A stretch of 64,000 bases of DNA from Oryzobacter telluris (GTDB lineage Bacteria; Actinomycetota; Actinomycetes; Actinomycetales; Dermatophilaceae). The notes under the pieces were generated by a model. That model worked only from the letters and a program-made list of their open reading frames with translations. It made no database searches and was not told the origin of the DNA. Of this stretch, positions 40,511 to 49,684 are shown in pieces. A program made the position numbers and the translations under genes. The DNA lies in contig NZ_CP170723.1 of NCBI RefSeq assembly GCF_043099285.1, forward strand, positions 930,001 to 994,000, in the 5' to 3' direction. Each line of letters starts with the position of its first letter. The stretch's first letter is position 1.

Positions 40511-41164
40511 TCAGGGCGGCACGGCGAGCAGGCCGACCGTGACAGGCCCCTCGAGGCCCCCGTGCCCGGCCAGGACGGCGTCGGCCTCGTCGGCCGACAG
40601 GGCCAGGACCACGCCGCGGGCGGTGGAGGACCGCAGGGCGGTGTCGGGTGGGGGCGCCGGGTCCGCGGCGAGGACGAGGGCCGACCGGGCCAGCGGGGCG
40701 CCTCCCGCACGTGGGTAGACCCGGGCCAGGCCGCCGGGGAGCAGGAGGTCGACGGACGCCGGGTCGGCCGCGACGACGTGGAGGGCCACCCGCCCGGCGG
40801 GCAGACCGTCGGCGACGCCGCGGGGCACGAGCCGGGTGGCGGTGACCGCCTCGCCGGAGGCCAGCCCGGCCACGAGCCGGCGCCCCACGACATCCGCCGG
40901 AGCCCGCAGCGCTCCTGGCTGGGCGACCTCCACGCGCTGGGTCCGCACGTCGTCGACGCGCAGGACCGTGCCCGCCGGCACCGGCCGGTCGGCCACGACG
41001 ACCGCGACCAGCGGATCGGGAGGCGGACGCACCTCGCGGACGACGAGGACGAGGGCCAGGGCGGCCAGGGTTCCGGCGAGGAGCCGGCGCAGCACACCCC
41101 GCCGCCAGCGCGCGCGACGGCCGCGCCCGTTGAGGGCGGGGACGGGCCGCGCGGACAGGACCAT
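40511..41164 (-). CDS. SAF-domain protein (CpaB/RcpC-like)
   Basis: 217 residues with one N-terminal membrane helix (LLAGTLAALALVLVV). An SAF domain follows: VVVADRPVPAGTVLRVDDVR and the segment after it through SGEAVTATRLVPR. SAF domains occur in Flp pilus assembly CpaB and in carbohydrate-processing enzymes. No tad/flp genes are nearby, so its role is open. It is co-oriented with mscL downstream and FmdB upstream. Confidence 0.8.
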   Translation of the reverse strand: MVLSARPVPALNGRGRRARWRRGVLRRLLAGTLAALALVLVVREVRPPPDPLVAVVVADRPVPAGTVLRVDDVRTQRVEVAQPGALRAPADVVGRRLVAGLASGEAVTATRLVPRGVADGLPAGRVALHVVAADPASVDLLLPGGLARVYPRAGGAPLARSALVLAADPAPPPDTALRSSTARGVVLALSADEADAVLAGHGGLEGPVTVGLLAVPP

Positions 41165-41203
41165 GCCGACGACGCTAGGCGCCGCCGGGCCGGCCGCGAC
41201 GGT

Positions 41204-41578
41204 TCAGGCGGAGGTTGTGGACGACGCCTTCGACGGGGCCGCCCCTGTGGACGACGAGCCCGACGAGCCGTTCGTCGAGGACCCCGACGAGCCGTTGGAC
41301 GACGACGAGGAGGAGCCCGAGGAACCCGCCGAGGACGACCCGCTCGACGACTCCGCGCTGCTCGACGAGGAGGACGAGGACCCGCTCGGCACCGAGGAGC
41401 CCGAGCGGCTGTCGGTGCGGTAGAAGCCGCCACCCTTGAAGACGATCCCGACGGCGTTGAAGACCTTGCGCAGGCGCCCCTCGCACTCGGGGCACACGGA
41501 GAGGGAGTCGTCGCTGAACGACTGGACGACCTCGAAGCGGTGGTCGCACTCGGTGCACGCGTAGGCGTACGTCGGCAC
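41204..41578 (-). CDS. FmdB-family zinc-ribbon protein with serine-rich tail
   Basis: 124 residues. PTYAYACTECDHRFEVVQSF and SVCPECEGRLRKVFNAVGIV form the FmdB zinc ribbon with two CxxC pairs. The remaining half is almost pure Ser and Gly. The GTG at 41578 is fixed by AGGAGG six to eight bases upstream; the frame runs to 41668 without support. FmdB proteins are putative regulators; the function of the tail is unknown. Confidence 0.88.
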   Translation of the reverse strand: MPTYAYACTECDHRFEVVQSFSDDSLSVCPECEGRLRKVFNAVGIVFKGGGFYRTDSRSGSSVPSGSSSSSSSSAESSSGSSSAGSSGSSSSSSNGSSGSSTNGSSGSSSTGAAPSKASSTTSA

Positions 41579-41721
41579 GGTGGTCCTCCTGGGGGAGCTG
41601 CGGCGGGACTGGACCGTCACGGGGCCCGGCCGGTGTGGGAGCCCTGGATCGCGGCGGTGTCGCCCCAAGGATAAGCGAGGAACGGCCCCAACCCTTCCCG
41701 GGAGCCGTCAGGCGGCCGCCG

Positions 41722-43266
41722 TCACTGGCCGCCCCAGCCGGCGAGGCGGCCCCCGCGGCTCACCTGGCGCAGCCGTTGCTCGACCTCCGCGCGCAGGGTG
41801 CTCGGGGCCACGACGAGCAGCTGGTCACCGGTGCGCAGGACGTCGTTCTCCTTGGGGACGAACGAGCGGCCCTCGCGCACGACGAGGGAGATGCTGGCGC
41901 CGCCGGGCAGCCGCAGCTCGAAGACCCGCACCCCCGCCATCCGAGAGCCGGGGCCGATGTCGACCTCGAGCAGCTCGGCCCCCAGCTCCTCCAGCGGGGT
42001 GGTCTCCACGGCCAGCGCGACCTGCCGGTGGGCCGAGGTCAGGCCCAGCTGGCGCGCGACCCAGGGCAGTGACGGCGCTTGGATGAAGGTGAAGACGACG
42101 ACGAGGACGAAGACGAGGTCGAAGATCCACGCCACGCCCTGCGCCCCCATCGTGACCGGGACGGTGGCGAGGACGACGGGCACGGCGCCGCGCAGCCCCG
42201 CCCACGACAGGAACGCCTGGACGCGCCACGACATCCGGAAGGGCACGCACGAGGCGATGACCGACAGCGGGCGGCCGAGCAGCAGCAGGGCGGTGCCGAT
42301 GACGAGGGCGGGCACGATGACCGACGGGAAGTTCGAGGGCGACGCGAGCAGGCCGAGCAGCACGAACAGGCCGATCTGCGCGATCCACCCCATCGCCGTG
42401 GCGAAGCCGACCACGGCGGCCCGGTGCGGCAGGCGGATGTTCCCCAGCACGAGGGCCGCGAGGTAGCAGGCGATGAAGCCCGACAGGTGCAGGGCGTCGG
42501 CGGCCGCGTACGCGAGCACGGCCACGGCGATGACCCCGATCGCGAACAGTGCCGACGAGGACGACGCCACGTACCGCAGCACCCGGGCCCCCAGCCAGCC
42601 GATCCCGAGCCCCACCGCGGTGCCGCCGACGAGCTCGACGACCGCCAGCCCGACCACCCACCACCAGGGGTGCTGCTCGGCGTCGGGCGCCAGCGCCGCG
42701 GCCAGCGCCGTGACGAGGAGGACCACCGGGGCGTCGTTGAACCCCGACTCGGCCTCGAGCATCCCGGAGATGTTGCGGGGCAGCGGGACCCGGCGCAGCA
42801 CCGAGAACACCGCCGCGGCGTCGGTGGACGCGAGAACCGCAGCCACGAGGAAGGCGATCTCCCACGACCAGCCGAGGACGAGGCGCGCCACCAGCCCCAC
42901 CGCGAGGACCGAGACGCCCACCCCCACCGTGGCGAGCAGCGCCGCCGGCGCCACCGACGGCTTGATGCTCGACCAGCGGGTCGTCAGCCCGCCCTCGACG
43001 AGGATGATGACGAGCGCCGTGTACCCGAGGACCTGGGTCAGCTGCTCGGAGTCGTAGCGGATGCCGAAGCCCGACTCCCCGAGGACCAGCCCGATCCCGA
43101 GGTAGATGAGCAGGGTCGGCAGGCCCGAGCGGACCGACAGGCGCACCGCCGCGACGGCCAGCACGAGGACGAGGCTGCCGAGCAGCAGGGCGGGGGTGAG
43201 GTCGTCGACCGAGAAGCCCGTGGACGCGCCGCCGTCGGCCCACGGCAGCATCACGGTCGGTGGCAC
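41722..43266 (-). CDS. Cation/proton antiporter, NhaP2/CvrA type
   Basis: 514 residues. About 12-13 membrane helices are followed by a C-terminal TrkA_C/RCK-like domain (LPGGASISLVVREGRSFVPK, LRTGDQLLVVAP). LEAESGFNDAPVVLLV holds the CPA1 ND ion-binding pair. The overall form is that of K+/H+ antiporters regulated by nucleotides through the RCK-like domain. The start is taken at GTG 43266 with GAGGA upstream; an ATG at 43251 is also possible. It is divergent from the acylase gene, with 49 bp between the two starts. Confidence 0.9.
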   Translation of the reverse strand: MPPTVMLPWADGGASTGFSVDDLTPALLLGSLVLVLAVAAVRLSVRSGLPTLLIYLGIGLVLGESGFGIRYDSEQLTQVLGYTALVIILVEGGLTTRWSSIKPSVAPAALLATVGVGVSVLAVGLVARLVLGWSWEIAFLVAAVLASTDAAAVFSVLRRVPLPRNISGMLEAESGFNDAPVVLLVTALAAALAPDAEQHPWWWVVGLAVVELVGGTAVGLGIGWLGARVLRYVASSSSALFAIGVIAVAVLAYAAADALHLSGFIACYLAALVLGNIRLPHRAAVVGFATAMGWIAQIGLFVLLGLLASPSNFPSVIVPALVIGTALLLLGRPLSVIASCVPFRMSWRVQAFLSWAGLRGAVPVVLATVPVTMGAQGVAWIFDLVFVLVVVFTFIQAPSLPWVARQLGLTSAHRQVALAVETTPLEELGAELLEVDIGPGSRMAGVRVFELRLPGGASISLVVREGRSFVPKENDVLRTGDQLLVVAPSTLRAEVEQRLRQVSRGGRLAGWGGQ

Positions 43267-43315
43267 GGGCCCGTCCTCGTCGTGTCGTCGTTCCTCGGTG
43301 TCCTAGTCTCGCAGG

Positions 43316-45988
43316 GTGAGTCGTCTCGTCGTCGCCCGAAGGGTCCTTTTGGGACTCCTGGCCCTCGTCGTGGTCGCGGCGCTCGTCGCCGGGTTCGTCG
43401 TGGTGTCGGCCGTGCGCGAGTCGCTGCCGCGCACCTCGGGGGAGGCCACCCTGCCGGGCCTGGGCGGGGCTGTCACGGTGATGCGCGACCAGAGCGGCAT
43501 CCCCCACCTCTACGGCGACAGCCTCACCGACCTCGCCCGGGCGCAGGGCTACGTCCACGCCCAGGAGCGCTTCTTCGAGATGGACCTGCGCCGCCGGGTC
43601 ACCGCCGGCCGCCTCTCCGAGCTCGTCGGCGCCGCTGGCCTGGACTCCGACAAGGTCATCCGCACCATGGGCTGGCGTCGCGTCGCCGAGGCCGAGCTGC
43701 CCAGGCTCGACCCGCAGACCCGCCAGGTCCTCCAGTCCTACGCCGACGGGGTCAACACCTACCTGCGCGGGCGCACCCCGGACGAGATGGGCATCGAGTA
43801 CACGGTCCTGGGCCTCCGGCTGCCGGACGTCGAGGTCGAGGAGTGGAGCCCGCTCGACAGCCTCACCTGGCTCAAGGCGATGGCCTGGGACCTGCGCGGC
43901 AACTACACCGACGAGCTGACCCGCGCCCGGCTCAGCGGGCGGCTGTCACCGGCGCAGATCACCCAGCTCTACCCGCCGTACGACACCGAGGCCCACCCGC
44001 CGATCCTCTCCAACGACGAGTGGTCCCCGGCGGGCGCCGTGGGCGTCACCCGCTCGGCGGTGCCGTCGGCGCTCACCGAGGAGGGCGCCGCTTCGGGTGC
44101 CGCCGCTGCGGCCGCCCCTACGGACGACCGCCTCGCGTCCCCCGGTGCCACGGCCTCCTACGCCGCGGTGCAGGAGGCGCTCGACGCCATCCCCGAGCTG
44201 CTCGGCCGCGGCGAGGGCATCGGCTCGAACTCGTGGGTCGTGGCCGGCTCGAGGACGACCACGGGCAAGCCGCTGCTCGCCAACGACCCGCACCTCGGGG
44301 TGGGCCAGCCGGGCATCTGGATCCAGAACAGCCTGCACTGCCGCACGGTCTCCGCGGCCTGCCCGCTCGACGTCAGCGGGTTCTCCTTCGCGGGCGTGCC
44401 GGGCGTCATCATCGGCCACAACGGGCAGATCGCCTGGGGGTTCACGAACCTCGGCCCGGACGTCACCGACTTCTACCTCGAGCGGATCGTCGGCAACACC
44501 TACCTGCGCGACGGGCAGTGGGAGGACGTCACCACCCGCGACGAGACCATCAAGATCCGCGGCGGCGCCGACCAGCGGATCACGGTGCGCGCCACCGTGC
44601 ACGGACCCGTGATGTCCGACGTCCTCGAACCCTTCGGCGACGCCGGGTCGCATGCCCCCACCCAGCAGGAGGGTGACGAGAACGAGGCCTACGCGGTCTC
44701 GATGGCGTGGACCGCCCTCGAGCCGAACCGCACCGCCGACGCCGTCCTCGCCCTCAACCTCGCCACGAACTTCGACGAGTTCCGCGAGGCCGCCCGCCTG
44801 TTCGCCGTCCCCGCGCAGAACCTCGTCTACGCCGACCGGGCCGGGCACATCGGCTACCAGGCGCCCGGCCAGGTGCCGATCCGCCGCTCGGCCATCCCGC
44901 GCGCCCCGGCCGGGTACTGGCCGGCCCCCGGGTGGGACTCGCGCTACGACTGGCAGGGCTACGTCGAGTTCGGCGACCTGCCGTGGGCCCTCGACCCGCC
45001 GGACGGCGTCATCGTCACGGCGAACCAGGCCGTCGTCGCCGGGCCGCGCCCCTTCCTCACCACCGACTGGGACCGCGGCTGGCGCTCGACGCGCATCGTC
45101 GAGCGGCTGGCCGACGTCGACAAGGTCAGCCCGGCCGACATGGCCGCGATCCAGCTCGACTCGCAGGACTCCTTCGCCAAGGTCCTCGTGCCCGCCCTGC
45201 TCGCCCTGCCCCTGACGAGCAGCGAGAACGAGCCCGACACCGAGGGCCTGCTCGAGTTCACCCGCGAGGCGCGCGAGCTGCTGCGCGGCTGGGACGGCTC
45301 CACGCCCTCGGGCGACGCCGAGGCCGGTGCCGCCGCCGCGTACTACAACGCGGTGTGGCGCAACCTCATGGAGCTCCTCTTCGACGATGAGCTGCCCGCC
45401 GGCCTCAAGGCCGACGGTGGTGGCCGGTACCGCTCCGCGGTGCAGGCGCTGCTCAAGGACGACAAGAGCGCCTGGTGGGACAACAAGCTGACCCCCAACA
45501 TCACCGAGGGCAAGAACGAGATCCTGCGCCAGGCGCTCGTCGCGGCGCGGCTCGAGCTGACGACCGAGCTCGGCAAGGACCCCTCGAAGTGGCAGTGGGG
45601 CAAGCTGCACCGGGTCACCCTCGAGCACAAGGTGCTCGGCGGGGAGACCGTCCCCGGCCCGATCCGCTGGCTCGTCAACGACGGGCCGTACGACCTTCCC
45701 GGCGGGTCGGCGATCGTCAACGCCAACGCGTGGGACACGAGCAAGGGCTACTCCGTCACGGCCGCGCCCTCGATGCGGATGGTCGTCGACCTCTCCGACC
45801 TCGACCGCTCGACGTGGATCAACCAGACCGGCACGAGCGGACACCCGGCCTCCGACCACTACTCCGACCAGGCGGAGGACTGGGCCGCCGGCGTCCAGCG
45901 CCCGTGGCAGTTCTCGCTGGCCGCGGTGGAGGCCGACGACCCGGAGGTGCTGACGCTCAGGCCGGAGGCGTCGGGCGCCACGGGCTGA
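43316..45988 (+). CDS. Penicillin acylase family (Ntn) hydrolase
   Basis: 890 residues. The N-terminal hydrophobic anchor is VLLGLLALVVVAALVAGFVV. The alpha part follows: IPHLYGDSLTDLARAQGYVH and ERFFEMDLRRRVTAGRLSEL. The self-cleavage site and Ser nucleophile are in GIGSNSWVVAGSRTTTGKPL (Ser near residue 304). Beta-subunit features are ANDPHLGVGQPGIW and the downstream GVPGVIIGHNGQIAWG. It is likely an exported amidase acting on N-acyl compounds such as acyl-homoserine lactones or antibiotics; the substrate is unknown. Its 3' end overlaps the 3' end of fthC by 32 bases. Confidence 0.9.
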   Translation: MSRLVVARRVLLGLLALVVVAALVAGFVVVSAVRESLPRTSGEATLPGLGGAVTVMRDQSGIPHLYGDSLTDLARAQGYVHAQERFFEMDLRRRVTAGRLSELVGAAGLDSDKVIRTMGWRRVAEAELPRLDPQTRQVLQSYADGVNTYLRGRTPDEMGIEYTVLGLRLPDVEVEEWSPLDSLTWLKAMAWDLRGNYTDELTRARLSGRLSPAQITQLYPPYDTEAHPPILSNDEWSPAGAVGVTRSAVPSALTEEGAASGAAAAAAPTDDRLASPGATASYAAVQEALDAIPELLGRGEGIGSNSWVVAGSRTTTGKPLLANDPHLGVGQPGIWIQNSLHCRTVSAACPLDVSGFSFAGVPGVIIGHNGQIAWGFTNLGPDVTDFYLERIVGNTYLRDGQWEDVTTRDETIKIRGGADQRITVRATVHGPVMSDVLEPFGDAGSHAPTQQEGDENEAYAVSMAWTALEPNRTADAVLALNLATNFDEFREAARLFAVPAQNLVYADRAGHIGYQAPGQVPIRRSAIPRAPAGYWPAPGWDSRYDWQGYVEFGDLPWALDPPDGVIVTANQAVVAGPRPFLTTDWDRGWRSTRIVERLADVDKVSPADMAAIQLDSQDSFAKVLVPALLALPLTSSENEPDTEGLLEFTREARELLRGWDGSTPSGDAEAGAAAAYYNAVWRNLMELLFDDELPAGLKADGGGRYRSAVQALLKDDKSAWWDNKLTPNITEGKNEILRQALVAARLELTTELGKDPSKWQWGKLHRVTLEHKVLGGETVPGPIRWLVNDGPYDLPGGSAIVNANAWDTSKGYSVTAAPSMRMVVDLSDLDRSTWINQTGTSGHPASDHYSDQAEDWAAGVQRPWQFSLAAVEADDPEVLTLRPEASGATG

Positions 45989-46550
45989 CCCCGAGGTCGG
46001 TGAGGCCGTCGGCCGTCACCACCGCGTCGACCGGCTGGTCGTGCGGGGCCCGGGGGAGCGGCTCCTCAGCGTCGCCGACGAGCTCCCCGGGGTGGAGGAC
46101 GACGACGACCGGGGTACCCGGGCGACGCCGGGGGAGGGCGCGGTCGTAGCAGCCGCCCCCCTGTCCCATCCGCGTGCCGGTGCCGTCGACGGCCAGTCCG
46201 GGGGCGAGGACGAGGTCGGCCCGACCGATGGCGAGGCCACCGAGCGGGGCCTGCGCCGGGTCGACGGCATCGTGCCAGTCGAGGTCGAGGTCGGGCAGCG
46301 TGATGGGCAGCAGCACGGTGAGGCCGCGCTCTGCCAGGGTCGCGTTGAGCGACGACGTCGGCGGCTCGCCGGGGATCGAGGCGTACGACGTGACGACCGC
46401 GCCGGGACCGAGCCCGAGGTCGTCGACGAGGGCCAGCACGTGCGTGGCCAGCGCGATGTCGTCGGCGCTGGTATCACGGGCGGCGGCGATGGTCCGGCGC
46501 AGCGCGCGCCCGTCTGCTCGACGGGCGGACTTCACCGGATCGCGGGCCAC
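45957..46550 (-). CDS. 5-formyltetrahydrofolate cyclo-ligase
   Basis: 197 residues. The ATP/folate site shows as DLVLAPGLAVDGTGTRMGQG then GGCYDRAL, the family signature. It converts 5-formyl-THF to 5,10-methenyl-THF using ATP. The N-terminus (KSARRADGRALRRTIAAARD) is also typical. It is divergent from the uridylyltransferase at 46574 by 23 bases. This pairing recurs in actinobacteria beside glp. It overlaps the acylase tail. Confidence 0.93.
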   Translation of the reverse strand: MARDPVKSARRADGRALRRTIAAARDTSADDIALATHVLALVDDLGLGPGAVVTSYASIPGEPPTSSLNATLAERGLTVLLPITLPDLDLDWHDAVDPAQAPLGGLAIGRADLVLAPGLAVDGTGTRMGQGGGCYDRALPRRRPGTPVVVVLHPGELVGDAEEPLPRAPHDQPVDAVVTADGLTDLGVSPWRPTPPA

Positions 46551-46573
46551 CCCTGCATCGTAGGGTGGGCGCC

Positions 46574-47962
46574 ATGACCAGCGACGGGCTGAACGCCGCC
46601 ACGGCGAAGATGCGCGAGGCCGGCGTGCCGGACCTCGCCGTCCAGGTGTTCGCGCACTACCACCAGCAGCTCCAGGAGCAGGTCGCCGGGACGATCCCCG
46701 AGGACACCATCGACCCGCTCGTCGAGGTGCCGCACCTCGACGACGTGCGGCCCGACGACGCCGCGGTCGCGGAGGCGCTGGCGCGCACCGCGGTCATCAA
46801 GCTCAACGGCGGGCTCGGCACGAGCATGGGGATCCGCGGGCCGAAGTCGGCGCTCGTCGTGCGCGACGGGCTGACCTTCCTCGACGTCATCGCCCGGCAG
46901 GTGCTGGCGCTGCGCGAGCGGCACTCGACGTCGACGCCGCTGGTCCTGATGAACTCGTTCCGCACCCGGGAGGAGTCGCTGGCGATCCTCGGCGCCTACC
47001 CCGACCTCACCGTCGACGGGCTGCCGCTGGACTTCGTGCAGAACCGCGAGCCCAAGCTGCGCGCCGACAACCTCTCGCCGGTGGAGTGGCCCGACGAGCC
47101 CGAGCTCGAGTGGTGCCCGCCGGGGCACGGCGACATCTACGTGGCGCTCCAGACGACCGGACTGCTCGACACGTTGCGGGAGAGGGGTTTTCGCTATGCG
47201 TTCCTCTCCAACGCCGACAACCTCGGCGCCACCTGCGACGGCGCGGTCCCGGCCTGGATGGCGGCCGAGGGGATCCCGTACGTCACCGAGGTGTGCGAGC
47301 GCACCGTCAACGACCGCAAGGGCGGGCACCTCGCGGTGCGCAAGTCCGACGGCCGGCTCGTGCTGCGCGACAGCGCGATGGTCGTCGACGGCGAGGACCA
47401 CTACTTCCAGGACAACGAGCGCCACCCGTGGTTCCACGCGAACAACCTCTGGGTGGACCTCGACGTCCTCGCCGCCCGGCTCGCCGAGCGCGACGGCGTC
47501 CTCGGCCTGCCGATCATCGTCAACCGCAAGACGGTCGACCCCACGCGCTCGGACTCCACGCCGGTGATCCAGGTCGAGTCGGCGATGGGCGCGGCGGTCG
47601 AGGTCTTCGAGGGCTCGCGCGCACTTGCCGTGCCGCGCACCCGGTTCCGGCCGGTGAAGACCACCAACGAGCTGCTGCTCCTCCGCTCCGACCTCTACCG
47701 GCTCACCGGCGAGTCGGCCGTCGAGTCGACGATCGACCACGCCGAGCCGTTCGTCGACCTCGGCAAGGCCTACAAGCTCGTCGACGGCTTCGAGGCGCGC
47801 TTCCCGCGCGGGGTGCCCTCGATCCGCGAGTGCACCAGCCTGCGGGTCCTGGCCGACGCCACCTTCGGCGCCGACGTCGTGTGCACCGGCGACGTCACCG
47901 TGGCCTCGTCCGGAGGGCCGCGCACCATCCCCGACGGCGCCCACCTCGAGGGCGAGGTGTGA
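46574..47962 (+). CDS. UTP-glucose-1-phosphate uridylyltransferase (UGP2-type)
   Basis: 462 residues of the UDPGP family (eukaryotic-like form found in actinobacteria). IKLNGGLGTSMGIRGPKSAL is the nucleotide loop, PLVLMNSFRTREESLAIL follows, and CPPGHGDIYVALQTTG and LSNADNLGA form the catalytic centre. It makes UDP-glucose for glycans and storage polymers. The start is ATG 46574; GTG 46565 is in frame. It overlaps the MoeA-like gene by one base (TGATG). Confidence 0.93.
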   Translation: MTSDGLNAATAKMREAGVPDLAVQVFAHYHQQLQEQVAGTIPEDTIDPLVEVPHLDDVRPDDAAVAEALARTAVIKLNGGLGTSMGIRGPKSALVVRDGLTFLDVIARQVLALRERHSTSTPLVLMNSFRTREESLAILGAYPDLTVDGLPLDFVQNREPKLRADNLSPVEWPDEPELEWCPPGHGDIYVALQTTGLLDTLRERGFRYAFLSNADNLGATCDGAVPAWMAAEGIPYVTEVCERTVNDRKGGHLAVRKSDGRLVLRDSAMVVDGEDHYFQDNERHPWFHANNLWVDLDVLAARLAERDGVLGLPIIVNRKTVDPTRSDSTPVIQVESAMGAAVEVFEGSRALAVPRTRFRPVKTTNELLLLRSDLYRLTGESAVESTIDHAEPFVDLGKAYKLVDGFEARFPRGVPSIRECTSLRVLADATFGADVVCTGDVTVASSGGPRTIPDGAHLEGEV

Positions 47963-49185
47963 TGCGGTCGCTGGCCGACCACCGGGCCGCCGTCCTCGAC
48001 CTCGTCGCCCCCCTCCCTCCGCGCGCGGTCGCGGTGGGCGAGGCGCTCGGGCTCGTGCTGGCCGAGCCGGTCACCGCGGCCGTCGACCTGCCCGGCTTCG
48101 ACAACTCGGCGATGGACGGCTACGCCGTGCGGGCCGACGAGCTCGAGGGCGCCGATCCCGACCAGCCGGTCGTCCTCCCGGTCGAGGCCGACATCGCCGC
48201 CGGTGACACCACCCGCCACGTCCTCGCGCCGGGCCACGCGATGCGGATCATGACCGGCGCCCCGATGCCCGAGGGCGCCGACGCCGTCGTGCCCGTCGAG
48301 CTGAGCGACGGCGGGGCCGAACAGGTCGCCCTCCACCTCGCACCCGAGCCCGGGCGCTCGGTGCGGCGCCAGGGGGAGGACGTGCGCACCGGTGACGTCG
48401 TCCTGCCGGTGGGGACGCGGCTCGGCCCGGGCCACCTGGCCCTCGCCGCCGCGGTCAACGCCGCCGAGGTCGTCGTGCACCCGCGACCGCGCGTCCTCGT
48501 CGTCTCCACCGGTGACGAGCTGGTGCCGCCCGGGTCGCAGGTCGAGCACGGCCAGATCATCGACTCCAACCTCGTCATGCTGCGGGCCCTCGTCGAGGCC
48601 GCGGGCGCCGACGTCGCCGACGCGGTCCACCTCCGCGACGACGCCGACGCCGTGCGTGCCCTCCTCCGCGACCTGCCCGGGGGGCCAGACCTCGTCGTCA
48701 CGAGCGGCGGTGTCTCGATGGGCGTGTACGACACGGTCAAGGAGGTGCTCGTCGAGGACGGGGGCGTCGAGTTCGTCAAGGTCGCGATGCGCCCGGGGAT
48801 GCCGCAGGGGTGCGGCGTCGTCGGGCCCTCGCGCACCCCGGCCGTGACCCTGCCGGGCAACCCGGTCAGCTCGCTCGCCTCGTTCCACGTCTTCGTCCTG
48901 CCCGCGCTGCGCCGGCTCGCCGGCCTCGACCCCGACACCGACGGCGCCTTCGAGGCCGTCGCCGACACCGCGTGGGGGGCGGCGGCCGGGAAGGTGGAGC
49001 TGACCCGCGTCATCGAGGAGGAGGGGCGGGTGCGTCCGTCCGGCGGCCAGGGCTCGCACGTCCTCGGCGCGCTCGCCGGGGCCACGGCCCTGGCCCTCGT
49101 CCCCGCCGACGTCGCGCGGGTCGAGCCCGGCGACCGGGTGCGCTGCATCCCGCTGCTGGGGAAGGACCGCGACCGTGGCCTCTGA
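47962..49185 (+). CDS. MoeA/gephyrin-like protein, probable cell-division protein Glp or Moco synthase
   Basis: 407 residues with complete MoeA architecture: LPGFDNSAMDGYAVRADELE, MTGAPMPEGADAVVPVE, VSTGDELVPPG, VTSGGVSMGVYDTVKEVL and LPGNPVSSLASFHVF. MoeA inserts molybdate into molybdopterin. However, the locus order (fthC, UDPGP, moeA, acetyltransferase, SepX-like) is that of actinobacterial Glp, a MoeA paralogue reported to bind FtsZ and the membrane receptor GlpR/SepX. Here moaC and mogA are inserted directly after it, so it may do either or both jobs. Confidence 0.9.
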   Translation: MRSLADHRAAVLDLVAPLPPRAVAVGEALGLVLAEPVTAAVDLPGFDNSAMDGYAVRADELEGADPDQPVVLPVEADIAAGDTTRHVLAPGHAMRIMTGAPMPEGADAVVPVELSDGGAEQVALHLAPEPGRSVRRQGEDVRTGDVVLPVGTRLGPGHLALAAAVNAAEVVVHPRPRVLVVSTGDELVPPGSQVEHGQIIDSNLVMLRALVEAAGADVADAVHLRDDADAVRALLRDLPGGPDLVVTSGGVSMGVYDTVKEVLVEDGGVEFVKVAMRPGMPQGCGVVGPSRTPAVTLPGNPVSSLASFHVFVLPALRRLAGLDPDTDGAFEAVADTAWGAAAGKVELTRVIEEEGRVRPSGGQGSHVLGALAGATALALVPADVARVEPGDRVRCIPLLGKDRDRGL

Positions 49186-49684
49186 CCCGACCGACACCCC
49201 ACGGCCCTCGGTCTCCGGGCTCACCCACGTGCGCTCCGACGGCACGGCGCACATGGTGGACGTCTCGGGGAAGGCCGTGACCGCCCGTCGTGCCGCGGCG
49301 GCCGGCCGGGTGCTGCTCTCGGCGGCGGCCGTGGCCGCCCTGCGCGACGGGGTCGTGCCGAAGGGTGACGCGCTGGGGGTGGCGCGGGTCGCCGGCATCC
49401 AGGCGGTCAAGCGCACCCCCGAGCTCATCCCCCTGGCGCACCCGGTGGCGGTCCACGCCGTGGAGGTCGACCTCGACGTCGTCGACGACGGGGTCGAGAT
49501 CCGGGCCGTCGTGCGCACCGCCGACCGCACCGGCATCGAGATGGAGGCGCTCACCGCCGTCTCGGTGGCCGCCCTGGCGCTCGTCGACATGGTCAAGGCC
49601 GTCGACAAGCACGCGAGGATCACCGACATCAGGGTGACCGCGAAGTCGGGCGGCCGCTCGGGCGACTGGGAGGAGACGACGTGA
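49175..49684 (+). CDS. moaC: Cyclic pyranopterin monophosphate synthase
   Basis: 169 residues. THVRSDGTAHMVDVSGKAVT, AVKRTPELIPLAHP and ALVDMVKAVDKHARI are the MoaC signatures, with the catalytic Lys and His residues present. It converts the MoaA product to cPMP, early in molybdenum cofactor synthesis. GTG 49175 overlaps the moeA/glp end by 11 bases. Neither moaA nor moaE/D is in this window. Confidence 0.95.
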   Translation: MASDPTDTPRPSVSGLTHVRSDGTAHMVDVSGKAVTARRAAAAGRVLLSAAAVAALRDGVVPKGDALGVARVAGIQAVKRTPELIPLAHPVAVHAVEVDLDVVDDGVEIRAVVRTADRTGIEMEALTAVSVAALALVDMVKAVDKHARITDIRVTAKSGGRSGDWEETT

